DNA of 64,000 bases, taken from NCBI GenBank assembly GCA_018524725.1, contig JAEUWP010000562.1, forward strand, positions 744,001 through 808,000, read 5' to 3'. The position numbers and the translations under genes were made by a program. This DNA comes from Podaxis mareebaensis (lineage: Eukaryota > Basidiomycota > Agaricomycetes > Agaricales > Agaricaceae). The notes beneath the pieces are model-generated. The model ran no database searches. It saw only the letters and a list, made by a program, of their open reading frames with translations, and was not told where the DNA came from. Positions 1-15,917 of this stretch are shown here, one piece after another (the first letter of the stretch is position 1; each line of letters starts with the position of its first letter).

Positions 1-202
1 TTCGTCTTCCGAGGATTCCTAAGATTCCAGAGATATGATATATGACTTGTGCACGCAGACAAGAAATCCCGGAGTACATACACACCTCTTCACCATCCTC
101 CGTCGCGTCTTCTTGCGCGTCAATCAAGCCATTCTCGTCTTCATAGTCCTCGCCTTCAAACTCGAGCTCTTCGAGACCGTCATCGTCAGAGTCGCTCGCC
201 AT
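1..202 (-). CDS. Acidic protein, N-terminal part (runs off window start)
   Basis: A minus-strand reading frame opens with ATG at 202-200 and encodes 39 residues, extremely rich in Asp and Glu, starting MASDSDDDGLEELEF. A canonical intron (GTGTGT donor at 85, acceptor AG ending at 19) leads to a second acidic exon beginning ESSEDE, which leaves the window at position 1. Such acidic starts are common in nucleolar and chromatin proteins, but nothing here identifies the family. It is divergent from SRP54, with 144 bp between the two starts and a shared CACGTG box in between. The gene is partial because of the window edge, not because of a visible break. Confidence 0.6.
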   Translation of the reverse strand, partial: MASDSDDDGLEELEFEGEDYEDENGLIDAQEDATEDGEEVCMYSGISCLRAQVIYHISGILGILGRR

Positions 203-289
203 CCGGTCGTGGTGCCTAAGTCGCAAAGAGTATGGAATATACAGATTCTAAATTGGGCGGGCCGAAAGATCCGTGACCCGAAAAGGAAC

Positions 290-295
290 CACGTG
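290..295. promoter_or_regulatory. CACGTG box between acidic gene and SRP54
   Basis: Palindromic CACGTG in the 144-bp divergent promoter, 52 bp from the SRP54 start and 88 bp from the other start. The same hexamer recurs close upstream of several other genes in this window. CACGTG is the core of Cbf1/bHLH-type sites in fungi; factor identity is inference. Confidence 0.4.
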
Positions 296-346
296 CACAT
301 AATTACACCTCTACCTCTCTACTCCAATTCTCATCCCCTACAAATC

Positions 347-2515
<2,169 letters not shown>

Positions 2516-2725
2516 AGAAAGATACATGATTGCTGTGAGTACATCGAGTTTAGAAACAGAGACATAGTCTGACAGCACGGTGGAATTAACTCGCGGTAGA
2601 GTGTGTCAACCAGAGCTCCAGTGTACATGTAAGATACCTTGTAATGATAACTATTACGCTTTCGAGTTTGGTAGGATTAACGGAACCTGAAGCCCGGAAG
2701 TAGGAGGTCATCTGATGGGTACCTT

Positions 2726-3492
2726 TCATGGTTTGGTCTGTTGCTTCCATCGCTTCTTGATGCTAGATGCTGCAGCCTTGTTGCCAAATATGAAAGTGGA
2801 GGTATGCTTGTCGGCGCCCGTTGTCTTTGACACGAAGGAAGATTGTGCGAACAAGATCTGTGTTGTCATGTGGAAAGGGTCGTGAAGAAGAGGGAAAGTG
2901 AAGGCATACCGCCCAGAGTCCCCAAAGGCCGATGACCAGGGAACCGATAAAGACTATGGATGCGAGAGGACCGATTGATTTTGTGTTCCACGCTAGAAAC
3001 GCGGATATATTAGCGACAAAGGCGAGGGGCCCGAGCAGGGGTTGATATGGCTGGTTGGCCTGCTGGGCTAGGGGAACGGGCTGGGGGGGATAGGGGACCT
3101 GGTGATGGCGAGAAAAAGAGAGATACCAGAAACCTTTCAATCAGAGATTTGGTACAGGAGGATCGGGAGATGAGGGCTAACATTAAAGATGAGGGCCAGG
3201 GCGATCCCAAGCAGCCAGATGCCGAATTGGAGGGCGAGGAAGGACTCAAGAGGAGTCAAGTTGACGCGAGGATCTGAAGAAGCTGGTTCCGAGATGAAGA
3301 GAAGAAGGCGAGGAGAGAGGGTCAGACATGCGGCCAGCAGCAACACTCTACAAAATAGGGTAAGTTAGGTGACTAAAATAACACAAAAAGGGAGATTCAC
3401 ATGGCAGCCGAAGCCCATGTCCATGCTGCAAGAGATTGGACAGGAGAGGCGGGGAGAGGAGGGGAGATATTCCGTGGGTTGGGTTCAGACAT
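2726..3492 (-). CDS. Small multi-pass membrane protein, DUF7719-like
   Basis: Four exons on the minus strand (3492-3401, 3347-3182, 3080-2910, 2857-2726) give an uncharacterised membrane protein of about 185 residues. Hydrophobic stretches include [48 protein letters not shown] and [18 protein letters not shown]. The hydrophilic C-terminal tail contains [21 protein letters not shown] and ends QQTKP. That tail resembles what I recall of fungal DUF7719 proteins, but the assignment is from memory and function is unknown. The exon 3 acceptor is chosen inside a C-rich run because it preserves frame (LIFN joined to PVPLAQQ). The start at 3492 leaves 240 bp to the divergent methyltransferase; an open frame continues upstream, so the N-terminus is not certain. 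Confidence 0.7.
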
Positions 3493-3732
3493 GAGATCTT
3501 GAGAGAGAGAGGAGATGACGTCAGAAGTAGATCTGATGTGACCCAGGAGAGCGGAGAGCACAGGAATACGGGACAAGGCCCAGTTTGATTCTAAATAGCT
3601 TAGTCGATTGTAACTTTGATTTTTCGTCCGCACATCTCTCATGCTTCTTCCTCCGACATATTACGCCCTCCTCAACGCCCTCTCAAGACTATGCCTTAGC
3701 CCTCAGCTCGTCTCTTTGTCTTCTTCTCCCGA

Positions 3733-5577
3733 ATGGCCGACGACAGTTCTTCACCCTATGCCTACGTCGGTGAAGACGATTCAGGCTACTTTCGCATAGT
3801 CCATGGCAGAAAGCTCAACGCTCTCAACTCTGTCTATCTCCTCCCCGTAGACGAAGACGCAGTCAAGGTGCTGGCTCCTCACCACACCCCCTAGCTGCCT
3901 TTCTCACCCACTCCTCTCAGCGCTCCGAGCTTCATCATCGCATGCTCCAATTTGTATTCAGAGGGCGCAACTACTTGGGGCCTGTCAAGGAGGCCCTCCA
4001 ATTTGGCCAACAACGCCGAAGTACGTTCCTGGTCTATTCCTTGCCGAGCTAAACTTATTGAGTACAACCGTGTCCGTTCTAGTACTAGACCTGGGCACTG
4101 GCGGCGGTTCCTGGTACATCTACCGACCCTACGATTGATGTTCGCTTATGCTCACCGACATTTCTTTTGCCCAGGGCAATCGCCATGGCTGATGAATTCC
4201 CTCGTGCAGAGGTCATTGGAATCGATCTCGCTCCTATCCAGCCAAGGTACGGTATCACCCCTTGCATTTCCTCCGAACCGAACAATCCCCTGCCTGCGCA
4301 TCCTCATGTTCGTACGGCCGGTGTGGATATCCTAACACGACCACCTCGTTTCTTCGTTGTAGAATGGTCCCATCCAATTGCACGTACGTATCTTTTCTTT
4401 TCCTCGCTTCCGTTCGCCGAATCGTCCTGTTCGGTCCGATCAACAAACTCACTTATCCGCCTCTCCAGATTCGAGCTCTGTGACCTTGATCTCCCAGTGC
4501 CCATTCCTTACCCAGACAATCATTTTGACTTTGTCCATGCTCGTTCAATGCATACCGGTGTGCGTTTCATGCACATTCATTCTATTCTGTTACCAAACTA
4601 ACAACACTCCTGATCCTCGTGCTTCCAATACCACCCACCTGCTCGTCCACACCGATCCGCTCCAATCGCTCTTTTCTTTGTGATCTATGTTCTTGGCCTT
4701 TTCCGGCGAGAATCTCACAGATTCGGGATTATCCTCGTTTCCTCAGAGAAATCGCTCGTATTCTTCGCCCCGGTGGCCTCGTCCTCCTGATCGAGCCAAG
4801 CCTCCATCCCGTGTTTTCCAACGCCTCGGTCCCGGTCGCAGCACCCCAGCACCCCAACCCCACACCCTTCACCTCAGCGCCACAACAACCGTTAGCATCC
4901 ACAAGCTCTGGAGCAAGTGCTAATCCCATAATCACACAAACAACACCCGTCTCGACAGTCCCCTCTTCCACTGCTGCTGCTACCACCACCGGTAATACCG
5001 GTCCCAGGTCTACCCCGCCTAGCCCTGATACGGGCGAACAACGGGGATGGATTACCCTCTGGGAAACATATCGGGCATGTTTGCGCCTCCAAGGAATCGA
5101 CGTCACTGTCCCGGAACGTCTCCCTGAACTTCTCTCAGCCACCGGCCAGTTTGAGAAAATCGTGGTGCAGGACGGAAACATTCCTGTCGGCTTTTGGCCT
5201 CAAGGTGAGTTTCTTCTGATTGTCTTGCACGCCACAAAAATATGCGACTCACTGCGTGATATACCCTCTCGTCCCTGATCCTTCCTACGATGCACTTGCC
5301 CTTTTTCATATCTTTTTTTCCTCTCCTGATTTTTCCATCCTGTGATCATCGGCGCATTCTCCCAAGTGCAGACGAGAATCTTTTGACCGTCGGCCAACTA
5401 CAGTGGATGGACTATGAACTCTTCCTTCCTGCTCTCAAACCCTTCTTTCTTTCTGTCGGTATCCCTCCCTCCCAGGTTGACCGAATCATCAGACTCGCCC
5501 AGAATGATCTTTATTATCCATCTACTTGTCAATCAAGTCGGCTTCATATCGTGTACGCATCCAAGTCCCTGTGGTAA
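3733..5577 (+). CDS. SAM-dependent methyltransferase, class I
   Basis: Multi-exon Rossmann-fold methyltransferase. The protein begins MADDSSSPYAYVGEDDSG. Motif I is VLDLGTGGGSW, motif II ends VIGIDLAP, then come FELCDLDLPVPIPYPDNHFDFVHARS and the post-catalytic IRDYPRFLREIARILRPGGL. After that sits a low-complexity Pro/Ser/Thr/Ala stretch of about 80 residues, then a conserved-looking C-terminal part ending IVYASKSLW. Introns are canonical; one needs the donor GGT followed by GTGCGT (near 4559) to keep frame. The architecture matches a large basidiomycete family of methyltransferases with unknown substrate; small molecules are the usual guess. It converges on PAB1. Confidence 0.88.
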
Positions 5578-6088
5578 TCTGCATGTCTTGTACACAATAT
5601 AGACTTATTCTCTATCAAGATAATGTATCTTTAGCCCACCTAGATTTCTTTTCCACAGCTTGTTCGAATGTCCGATGCAATCTCTGATTTAATGTCATTG
5701 CTATCTGCATTATTCACACAGCACTTACACGTCACCAAAACCCCAATCGTCCCTTGAAAGAGAACAGAAATCGGGACGATAGCGCAACACAACCGCATTC
5801 ACTCAAGAAATAAAAGACAAGCGGTTGCAATACCTCTATTCCTCGAGTAAGTACACACAAAGGAACGGCCGACGCCCAACTTTCTACCAACAAAACAAGA
5901 ACAGCAAAGTATCAGCCGCAACCACGGCAGTACACGTGTGGAGAGCAAGAGATACAACAACAGCATCGATCACAAGCATCATGACAAAGAGCACAAAGGG
6001 TGGCGTGGCGGAAGAAGTTAACGAACGGACGGGTCATAACAAAGGCCCAAAAGGAATAAAGCAACAAGTTTTCGCAGAGAGTGAGCGC
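5578..6088. other. Convergent 3' intergenic region
   Basis: About 510 bp between the stop codons of the methyltransferase (+) and PAB1 (-). It would hold both 3' UTRs. I see no RNA gene, repeat or convincing reading frame. Confidence 0.5.
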
Positions 6089-8485
<2,397 letters not shown>

Positions 8486-9677
8486 GGCTGTTTGTTTTTA
8501 TGAAGATTGAGGGGTCGTTACTGCTTTGTGGACTTTTTCTGCGACTAGATGGAATATCTGAGCATTGAATGTCCATTAATGGAAGATTGAGGCATACGCA
8601 CACAGGAAGAGGTAACAACACAACCGCTTGAGTATATGAAAGATTTTTTATAAGTTTTTATGACTGGTTTTGGCTTTTTCGTGGTCAGCGTCGACGGAAA
8701 CGACGAGGAGAACAAGTCTCACCTTTAATGAGATGGTTGGTTAAAGAAAACGTCGCACAGCCAAGGCCGCTCATTTTTGATCAAACAGTTTCAAACTCCG
8801 ATATGCGCACTGTTCATTTCCACTTAAGTAAAAGTCATCTACCCACAGACGTCATTTCTTTTGTTCTTGCTCATTTTTTTCCTAGTACAAACACCACTTC
8901 TAGTCACCTCAGGCGTGTTTTGCCGTACTTTAATCAGCCTCTTCTCGCTCCTCGTGGCATTCGAACGAGATCTGAGTTCAAGCGTATCTAGGCCGAATTT
9001 CCATGTCACTGCCATCGCAGTCACCGTGGGAATTCCAGTAGTTGTGCTGCATCATCAAGCTTCAAGCTTCAAGAGGGCCAAGAATTAAACGGGGAAGGGG
9101 CTCCTACGGCAATACCTTAGTGACACAACAGCTGGTGTCCCCGCTACGGATATTGGTTGTTGGAACACGAGGTGATTCTGAAGTCGATCCGTTCCCCCTT
9201 TGTAATACTCGCACGACATTTGTCAATGTACACACTCTCCCTTATCACTCGAGTTTCTCGACAGGATGCCTCCGTCGTAGCTTCTGAGTACTTTTGGATA
9301 CTCAGATTATTCCTTCCGTTACAGGAGATTCGGCATCGAGGAAACATGCTGGCATTGCAACTTAGTTCTTTCTTTCATTGCCCCCCTCCCTCATGCAAGT
9401 CAAATAAAAAAACGACTGAGCTCGATGCATCATACATCACATCGTTCCTCTACTCCGTGAACACTCGTTTGGTTACACCATGCAGAGGATTCAGATGCGT
9501 CGTTTCCTCTCTGTAGCTGGAGTACGATCTTACTATCTGCTCAGATTAGCAGGACTTAAAACAAACCCTCTCTAAGGTCCGACATTCTGATACAGAAGAA
9601 TACAAGTAACAAAAAGAGTAGCATAGCAACCTTCAACATGATCGCCACAGGGGGTAAGGTAGAGATACATTAGTGCT
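8486..9677. other. PAB1 upstream region
   Basis: About 1.2 kb between the PAB1 start and the SCAMP stop, both minus strand. It presumably holds the PAB1 promoter and 5' UTR and the SCAMP 3' UTR. It includes an AT-rich TTTTTTATAAG stretch near 8645-8655 and a small direct repeat, AAGCTTCAAGCTTCAAG, near 9056-9072. The open frames here (up to about 119 codons) show no recognisable protein. Confidence 0.4.
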
Positions 9678-11045
9678 TTATCCACGCGTGAAATATGCTT
9701 TCGCGCCATGCGTGGCCAGCTCTGCTTTGGCCTGGACAAATGGAAGCCAGTCAGTTAGGTCACCCTAATGGTTGCTTTTCAAGGTGAAGGCGGCGATTGT
9801 ACTGACCTTTTCCATGGTATGCCCCGCGGCATTATGGTGTTGATATATCTAGATGAATAATTGTCAGCGAGTCTGTTCTGTGGAGCAAGCAGATGAAAGA
9901 GAACTTGCCTGACGATAGTAGAATGCATTCCCAAGTCCCTGAATTGTCCAGCCAACAGTAGCCACGGTGCCAAGGATAGCGGCAGCCCAGTGATGATTGG
10001 CAAACATACGGATAGTCTGAATCAGTCCAGCTGAGCCAGTACTGGAGCGTGGATAGATGAGTGGAAGTCTTTCGCCTCGGACTTAGGCTAGTGAAGGGAA
10101 CAGAATGCGTACCTAGGTACACCGATGATCCTGTGCGGCGAGCGTGAGAACCATTCTGAGAATGAGCTGGGTGATGAGCTTACATATAGGCACTGAAGAG
10201 GAGATGGAACCCCCCAAAGAAGAAGTACAGGTCTACGGGTAGAGAGGTTTAATCGAAGTGCGGACTCTAGTCGGCTGGCTTACAGTAGTACAGTGCCTGC
10301 TCCTGTAAATCAATCCAAATCAGCACAAGGTCTTAAGTTCTCGAGTATGTTTTACTCGCCTTCATATAGCCATTATAGATGGGTCTGAATTGGACGTTAA
10401 ACAGGGTCGAGACGAGAAGGGAGATACTGCGTACCGGTACCAGAGGAGGAAGGAGGTGATTGATATGAAGAACACATAGCTGGACGGAGTAAGCTTGAGT
10501 TTGTACCCATGGTGAGTACTAATGAACCAATTTACCCTATGCTGGCACCGAGGTCACTGCCACCGTCCTTGGTATCAGAGAAAAAGACGAAGATGCATGC
10601 GACCATGTTCACAATTAGAGTGCCCAACAGAACAAGCCATAGCTGGTACAATCGCGTGATGAGTGGCCGCGATCCTTCTGGTATTTCTTCCTGGATGGAG
10701 TGGTAAATGAGAGGATAGACTGAGAGAAACGGAAGAAGGGAAGATCAGCCCGAGTAGCTGTTGCGTCATGAAGTAAATAACTTACAAAATGGCCAATTAT
10801 TTCTACCGTGTTTGCGTATATGTTCAGCCTTCTGGTTCAATTCAGCCTCTCTCCTTGCTAGCTCGGCTTCCCTGCGCTGGATATCTTCGAGCCTTGTGGA
10901 ATACGAGACTTCTGGCTGCGGCGGGTCGTCGAACGGGTTCATGTCCAGTGAATGGGATGAGGCAAAGGGGTTCTCGTTATATTTGCCTGAGGAAAAGAGC
11001 TGAGTATACAGCTACACAAAACACAAAAACGTAGAACATACTCAT
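9678..11045 (-). CDS. Secretory carrier-associated membrane protein (SCAMP)
   Basis: Four-pass membrane protein of post-Golgi and endocytic vesicles. The N-terminus has NPF motifs (YNENPFASS, MNPFDDPP) that bind EH-domain proteins. Next come an Arg/Glu/Ala coiled coil (RLEDIQRREAELARREAELN), NNWPF and YPLIYHSIQEEIPE. Membrane segments include LWLVLLGTLIVNMVACIFVFF, YVFFISITSFLLWYR and LYFFFGGFHLLFSAYMIIGVP; the tail reads QHHNAAGHTMEKAKAELATHG. The gene is split into about ten exons. The coding sequence starts with a 4-nt exon (ATGA, 11045-11042). Two introns have GC-AG ends (donors at 10359 and 9908); no GT alternative nearby keeps the SCAMP frame. Confidence 0.93.
9849..9908 (-). other. Second GC-AG intron in SCAMP gene
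   Basis: Exon ends TATCGTCAG, then GCAAGT; the acceptor is CATCTAG. The join FYYRQ-IYQHHNA is in frame and GCAAGT is the classical GC-donor consensus. Confidence 0.8.
10303..10359 (-). other. GC-AG intron in SCAMP gene
   Basis: Exon ends ATGAAG, then GCGAGT; the acceptor is TTTACAG. This join gives NGYMK-EQALYYY in frame. Using the GT two bases inside the site breaks the frame of the conserved membrane segment. Confidence 0.8.
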
Positions 11046-11748
11046 GGTATCGTCGTATTGGGTCGTCACGGACGGGTACGGCGTTGAACACAGGTTGTTG
11101 CAGGCAGCAGCCGGAGTTTGCCGGTATTTGGACTAGGCCAGAAAGACCAAATAAGGCTGATGGGAACAGGATCGAGCTTCTGGGACGCTTGACCCCTTAG
11201 CCCAGTGCTGCGCCGAGGATTCGCTCGGAATTGTCAAGGTAAGACCAACTCCTTGGGCCAAGTGCTAGAGAAAGACTGATAGAAGGCCGGAGGTGTGCTG
11301 AAGACACCCAGCATTTGAGAGAGATTCGCAGAAAATCTAAAAGTCATATACTTATTATAAATGGACCAGCGGGCACGGCACGCCATTACACCGATCCGCA
11401 AAAAATTGGGCGGCGTGATAACTTGCGACCGGCAAAAATCAGCGGTCGGAAGTGTGAAGGACCATTGCTATTCATAGCACACATATCCCTCGAATCGGCA
11501 TGACAAATTGAATATAAAGCTCGAGAATTGCTAACTCGTGTTCGGCAGGGTTTCATTCCTGGATTTCATTCCTTCTCGTCTTCCAAAGGTAAGCGTTCGC
11601 TCTCCTCGTGTCTTCCCTTCATATCTCATTCCTGGTCATCAGAACCTCCCTGTTGTCCTTAAATACGGACCGACACATTCCTTCCCCACCACAGTCCTTC
11701 GAGCACTGGTCTTTCCCCTCAATTATTACTCTTCCTTCCTTGCCAGCA
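11046..11748. promoter_or_regulatory. Divergent promoter region, SCAMP / DPBB gene
   Basis: About 700 bp between divergent starts. A TATAAA box at 11513-11518 faces the DPBB gene. A likely 5'-UTR intron (GTAAGC donor at 11589, CCAG acceptor ending 11746, two bases before the ATG) would explain the distance from TATA to start. No convincing coding sequence is present. Confidence 0.45.
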
Positions 11749-12931
11749 ATGTTCAGCTTCGTGTCTCTTTCTATTCTTGCTCTCGCTACTTCCTCTGCCA
11801 CTGGTCTTGTTGTCCCTCGTAGTCCTGCGGCCCCTTCCACTTGGTCGAATTCCCTGGAGGTATACTGTCTACCCTGTGAAGTATTCAACATCGTCCTGAT
11901 ATTTCACCCTCGTTATAGGATTATGCAACATATCATATCCGTTACCTTGCCATTGGTTGCCATAAGAAGCACAACACTTCTTTCTTTAACCGCTGCTGCC
12001 ATCCTCTTCAGGTGAGAATACCTACTCGCTATGAAGCGCAACATCATCCTAACTCCACCACCAGAAGGGTTCGGAGCCAAATCCTACTTGCACATCTCCT
12101 TCGGCTTTGGTCGCCGCTCCAACTTATTCTTCAGTCGCTCCCGTAACCGCCCCTTCGATTGTTGATCCGAGCCCTACTGATGATGATGAAGACGACGAGG
12201 ATTGCGAAGAAACCGACGAAACCGAAGATGATGACACAACGACTGTAGCAGCTGCGGCCACACCAACGCCGACACCATCATCGACTCCGACCTCTAAGCC
12301 GTCACCGGTTCCCTACAACGCCCCTGCTCCGGAAGCAAAGATTGCGACTTCGAACAATGTCGTAAATGCCAAAGTCAACGCTGCTTCCGACGTTCAAACC
12401 GGTGGATTGTATGTGATATCTCCGAACCTCGTTTTATGATGAACTTACATACCGTCCTTGAACAGCGCAACTTTCTTTTACCAAAACGGCATTGCAGGAG
12501 CTTGTGGTACCGTTCACAAGGATAGTGACATGATCGCCGCCATTGGTTAGTTAACATTTACCTGAACGCCGCCCACTCCTCACCCCCCCTTATTGAAAAG
12601 ATGCCGGCCGCTACGGAAACACTGGTGTAAGGTCATCCCTATGCGGCAAACGCGTTGAGATCACAAACCCGAAGAACCGCAAGGCGAGTCATATCTCCGT
12701 TTCAACCTAACCTTATACTAATCACTCGACTTGCCGTTAACAGAAGGTCACGGTCACCATTGCCGATGCATGCCCCACTTGCAGGAACCGCAACTCTATC
12801 GACCTTTCCACTGCTGCTTTCCGGAGGATCGCCAAAGAGGAAGAGGGCATCGTTCCCAGTACGTTTTTCATATTCGTATTGACTCCATGTGTTGGCTGAT
12901 ACCTTCTTTAGTCACCTGGAAATTCGTCTAG
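11749..12931 (+). CDS. Secreted double-psi beta-barrel (RlpA/barwin-like) protein
   Basis: The signal peptide is MFSFVSLSILALATSSATG. A Cys-containing N-terminal module follows (DYATYHIRYLAIGCHKKHN, NRCCHPLQ, PNPTC), then an acidic, Thr/Pro-rich linker (SPTDDDEDDEDCEETDETED, TPTPTPSSTPTSKPSP). The C-terminal DPBB domain has ATFFYQNGIAGACGTVHKD, DMIAAIDAGRYGN, SSLCGKRVEITNPKN, VTVTIADACPTCRNRNSID and a final GIVPITWKFV. This family groups with expansin/barwin-like extracellular proteins that bind wall polysaccharide, generally without proven catalysis. Exons join in frame; one intron (12684-12743) is GC-AG. An upstream 5'-UTR intron is likely. Secretion to the cell wall or medium is inferred from the signal peptide. 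Confidence 0.9.
12684..12743 (+). other. GC-AG intron in DPBB gene
   Basis: Exon ends AACCGCAAG, then GCGAGT; the acceptor is GTTAACAG. The join PKNRK-KVTVTIADACPTC is the conserved DPBB core; the nearby GT would shift the frame. Confidence 0.8.
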
Positions 12932-13542
12932 ACACCTTTAACGAATTCAATTCATTCACGCGTTTTTTTTTTATTCAGCGCCCATATTGTATCCCTTTCT
13001 CTGCTTCTCTTCCGTGGGCCGGGTTCCCCGTACGACTTGACGTCAATGGGCGGCATGAGAACTAATCAACACAGTCAACCTGAGGCTATCGACACTGAGT
13101 GACGATAGGATCCTCCCGACAAGAACTGGTTGATACGTCTCTTGAGTAGTCCGCTCGTTGCTGTATTTTTGGCCCTGGGGTCACCTGTTTATTTCTCTTA
13201 TCGTTGTTTTTTATGCGTTTTTAACCCGCGTGTTGTTCTTTAATCCATAGATGAATAGCTATTTCTGTCTCTGTCTGTTTCTATGACACGTATGTAGATG
13301 AGCGCTGTTATGTATCCATAAATCGCAAGTCGATAGACGCAATGATTAGAGATGTTTCCAGTTATCATCGGTTAGATAAATTGTCATCGCCTTTGGCGTG
13401 ACCAAACGCGACCTCAGAACTACGTCACGGAGAACCGAGGCATGCGTTCAGTCATAAACTCTATGTGACTTTCCTCTCGCCTTCCTCCAGCCTTGAGCAT
13501 TCTCGACATTCATTCACAGACAACGAAACTCATAAGACGGAC
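12932..13542. other. Intergenic region DPBB gene to COQ11
   Basis: About 610 bp between tandem plus-strand genes. It holds a T-rich stretch (12963-12972) in the probable 3' UTR and the COQ11 promoter. No open frame of note and no recognised RNA. Confidence 0.4.
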
Positions 13543-15917
13543 ATGAATTCTGCATTGCAGCGAATCCTTGTGGTGGGAGGAAACGGTTTCATTGGTACGT
13601 GTTGTATCTACCTGCCGTGGAAGAAACTCGTTGGTTCTGATCCATTTGCAGGTTCTGCCGTGTGCAAAGCAGCCATTGCACGCGGTATACAGGTCACCAG
13701 TGTTAGGTCAGTTCATGAATCCTCGCTTCTCCGAGGATTCTACTGACAACTTTGGATTACACGATATCCACTTTCCCCGTTGTCCTTTGTCCTCACCGCC
13801 CATAATACTTTCGCGCTTGCGCTTCTAGCTCGTCTGGAAAACCGTATCGTACTGCGAAAGGCCATACACCGGCATGGGCGAACAAGGTTGTTTACGAAAC
13901 TCCGTTTCATTCTCTCCATCCCCCGCAACCGGTTTTCTCAGCTTTCTAATTCTCAGCCCACACGCGCGTATGCTACTTGGCTTGGCGACCCTTGACATTT
14001 TCGACTCACTCGCCTTCCAATTTCCGTTCCGTCATTCTGCTTCCATTAATTGCAGGCATATATAAGCGCCTCGCGTCTTTGGATTCCATGATTGTGCTCT
14101 ATTTCAGTTTTTGGGCAGCTTGATCTTCCCTGGATTCGTGTGCTATGGCCACCAGGATCTGCGCGTCAAAGGTCTGGAACGCAATATGCGTTTTTATGGG
14201 ACCTTTTACATCCTCTGCGCCGCGGCGAAAGCATACTTGCCACACCTCCTTATGTGTTCGTGTGCACCCACATGGATTAATGAACGCGGGAATGCGAAGG
14301 TGGCTCTGGCATGTGTGGCGTCTGAGGAAACCGCCTGTGACGAGACTGCCACCCTGAATAGACCCATTTCTCTTCAGTCTCACCCCCTGAATGCTCTTCT
14401 TGATTATTTCAATGACCCGCACCTTCTCCCCCTTCATTTCCTTCATTCTGGACGTAAAAAAAGATCTGGCGCTAACGCAAATTGGATCCCTGGTTTCCAG
14501 GTAGACTGGCAGAAAGGTGACGCACTCAACCCCGAAAGTTTTGCGCACCTCTTTCCAGAAGTGTCCGGTGTGGTGCACACGTTGGGCACCCTTTTCGAAG
14601 ATGCAGACGGAGCGTATAAACGTGCTATCAGGTCAGGGGATGTCCCTGGGCTATTTGCTAGCTTCTTTAAGAACGTTGTTGCCGGTGGAAATGGAGGAAA
14701 TCCACTCGAGAAGCATCAGCAACAGCTTGGAGCGGAGAATAGAAGGGGTAGCTATGAGATTATGAACCGAGATTCTGGTGAGTTTTCTCATTGCGCCGCA
14801 GTTTTGTTATTGTGCATTCTTCTGTGCTGGCGTTTTTGCGCGCTGCTACATTCAAGTTTCGACGTGTTCTGCTTTGCGAATTACTGACAACTTTAATCAC
14901 CTCTCCCCCTTGCTTTCACATGACGCGCGGGACCTATGGGAAACTACTCGTTGCCTACATGCTCATGACCTACACTTTGCTGCACTAACATAGCACTGCG
15001 GGTCTGCCAGTCGTTCATATCTTCAACACCCCCCAGCAATGTTGGAAACGTGCCGCGACCGTTCGTGTACATCTCTGCGGAGGACATCTTTCGCCCCGTG
15101 ATCCCAGCCCGGTACATTGAAACGAAACGAGAAGCCGAGAGGGGTATTGAGGAAATGATGTCTAACAATGTTGATTATCGAGGCGTTTACATTCGTCCAA
15201 GTGCGTGTCCTAACACTTTCCCCCGCATGATCCATGTTTTTCTGACTAGATCTTTATCGTGCCCTATCTTTACCTCATTTTGGCACTGCGCTTGTGATTA
15301 ATTGGGTATTCACACTTTATCCTTTCACATTACATCAACCTGCCTCGCATACACCTGGAAACTATCGTACAACTTTGGTGTCGGATTTCCCTTCCTCCTC
15401 TTGTGACTCCGCAGGCCTAGTTTATCACGCTCATCAACGACCTTTGACCACACCCGCAGCGGTTCTGTTCGACCTTTCGGCAACACTTCACGCCAAAGTA
15501 CCTCGAACGCTTCCAACGCCGTCGAGCGTTCTCCGATCGTTCGGCTCCTTATTTCCTCATGAAGCGAGAGAACATGACCAGGGAGTTTCAATAGGAGCAA
15601 AAAGTACAGCGGCGTCGACAGGACTAAGAATAGAAGACTCGGATGCAACTAAGTCTCGGAGCTCATCAACAGGATTGCTAGGCGATTCAGGAGTCATAAG
15701 AGCATCTTCGGCATTGGAATCTATGGCTAATGCATTGGAGATACCACCTATTCATGTGGACCACGTTGCGGATGCAATCATGGTTGCTCTGGATTCTGCA
15801 AGTGGGATCCGAGGTGCGGTCGGAGTAAGGCGGATGCGGGAGTTGATTGGGTGGTCAGAGAGCGGCGGTAGTGGTGATTCAGACACCAAGCAGGTTGAAG
15901 TGGGATCTAGGGTGTGA
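13543..15917 (+). CDS. COQ11: COQ11-like NAD(P)-binding SDR of coenzyme Q pathway
   Basis: Atypical short-chain dehydrogenase resembling yeast Coq11 (YLR290C), which tunes the mitochondrial coenzyme Q synthome. The nucleotide-binding motif is RILVVGGNGFIGSAVCKAA, followed by VTSVSSSGKP. Later conserved blocks are VDWQKGDALNPESF, VVHTLGTLFED, NPLEKHQQQ, YEIMNRDSA, VYISAEDIFRPVIPARYIETKREAE, YRGVYIRPS and IHVDHVADAIMVAL. The final part is Ser/Thr-rich. Introns are unusually long for this window: 13887-14500 (614 nt), then about 217 and 212 nt, against about 55 nt elsewhere. Every join is in frame. The match is by motif order, so COQ11 is the most likely but not the only SDR assignment. Confidence 0.85.
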
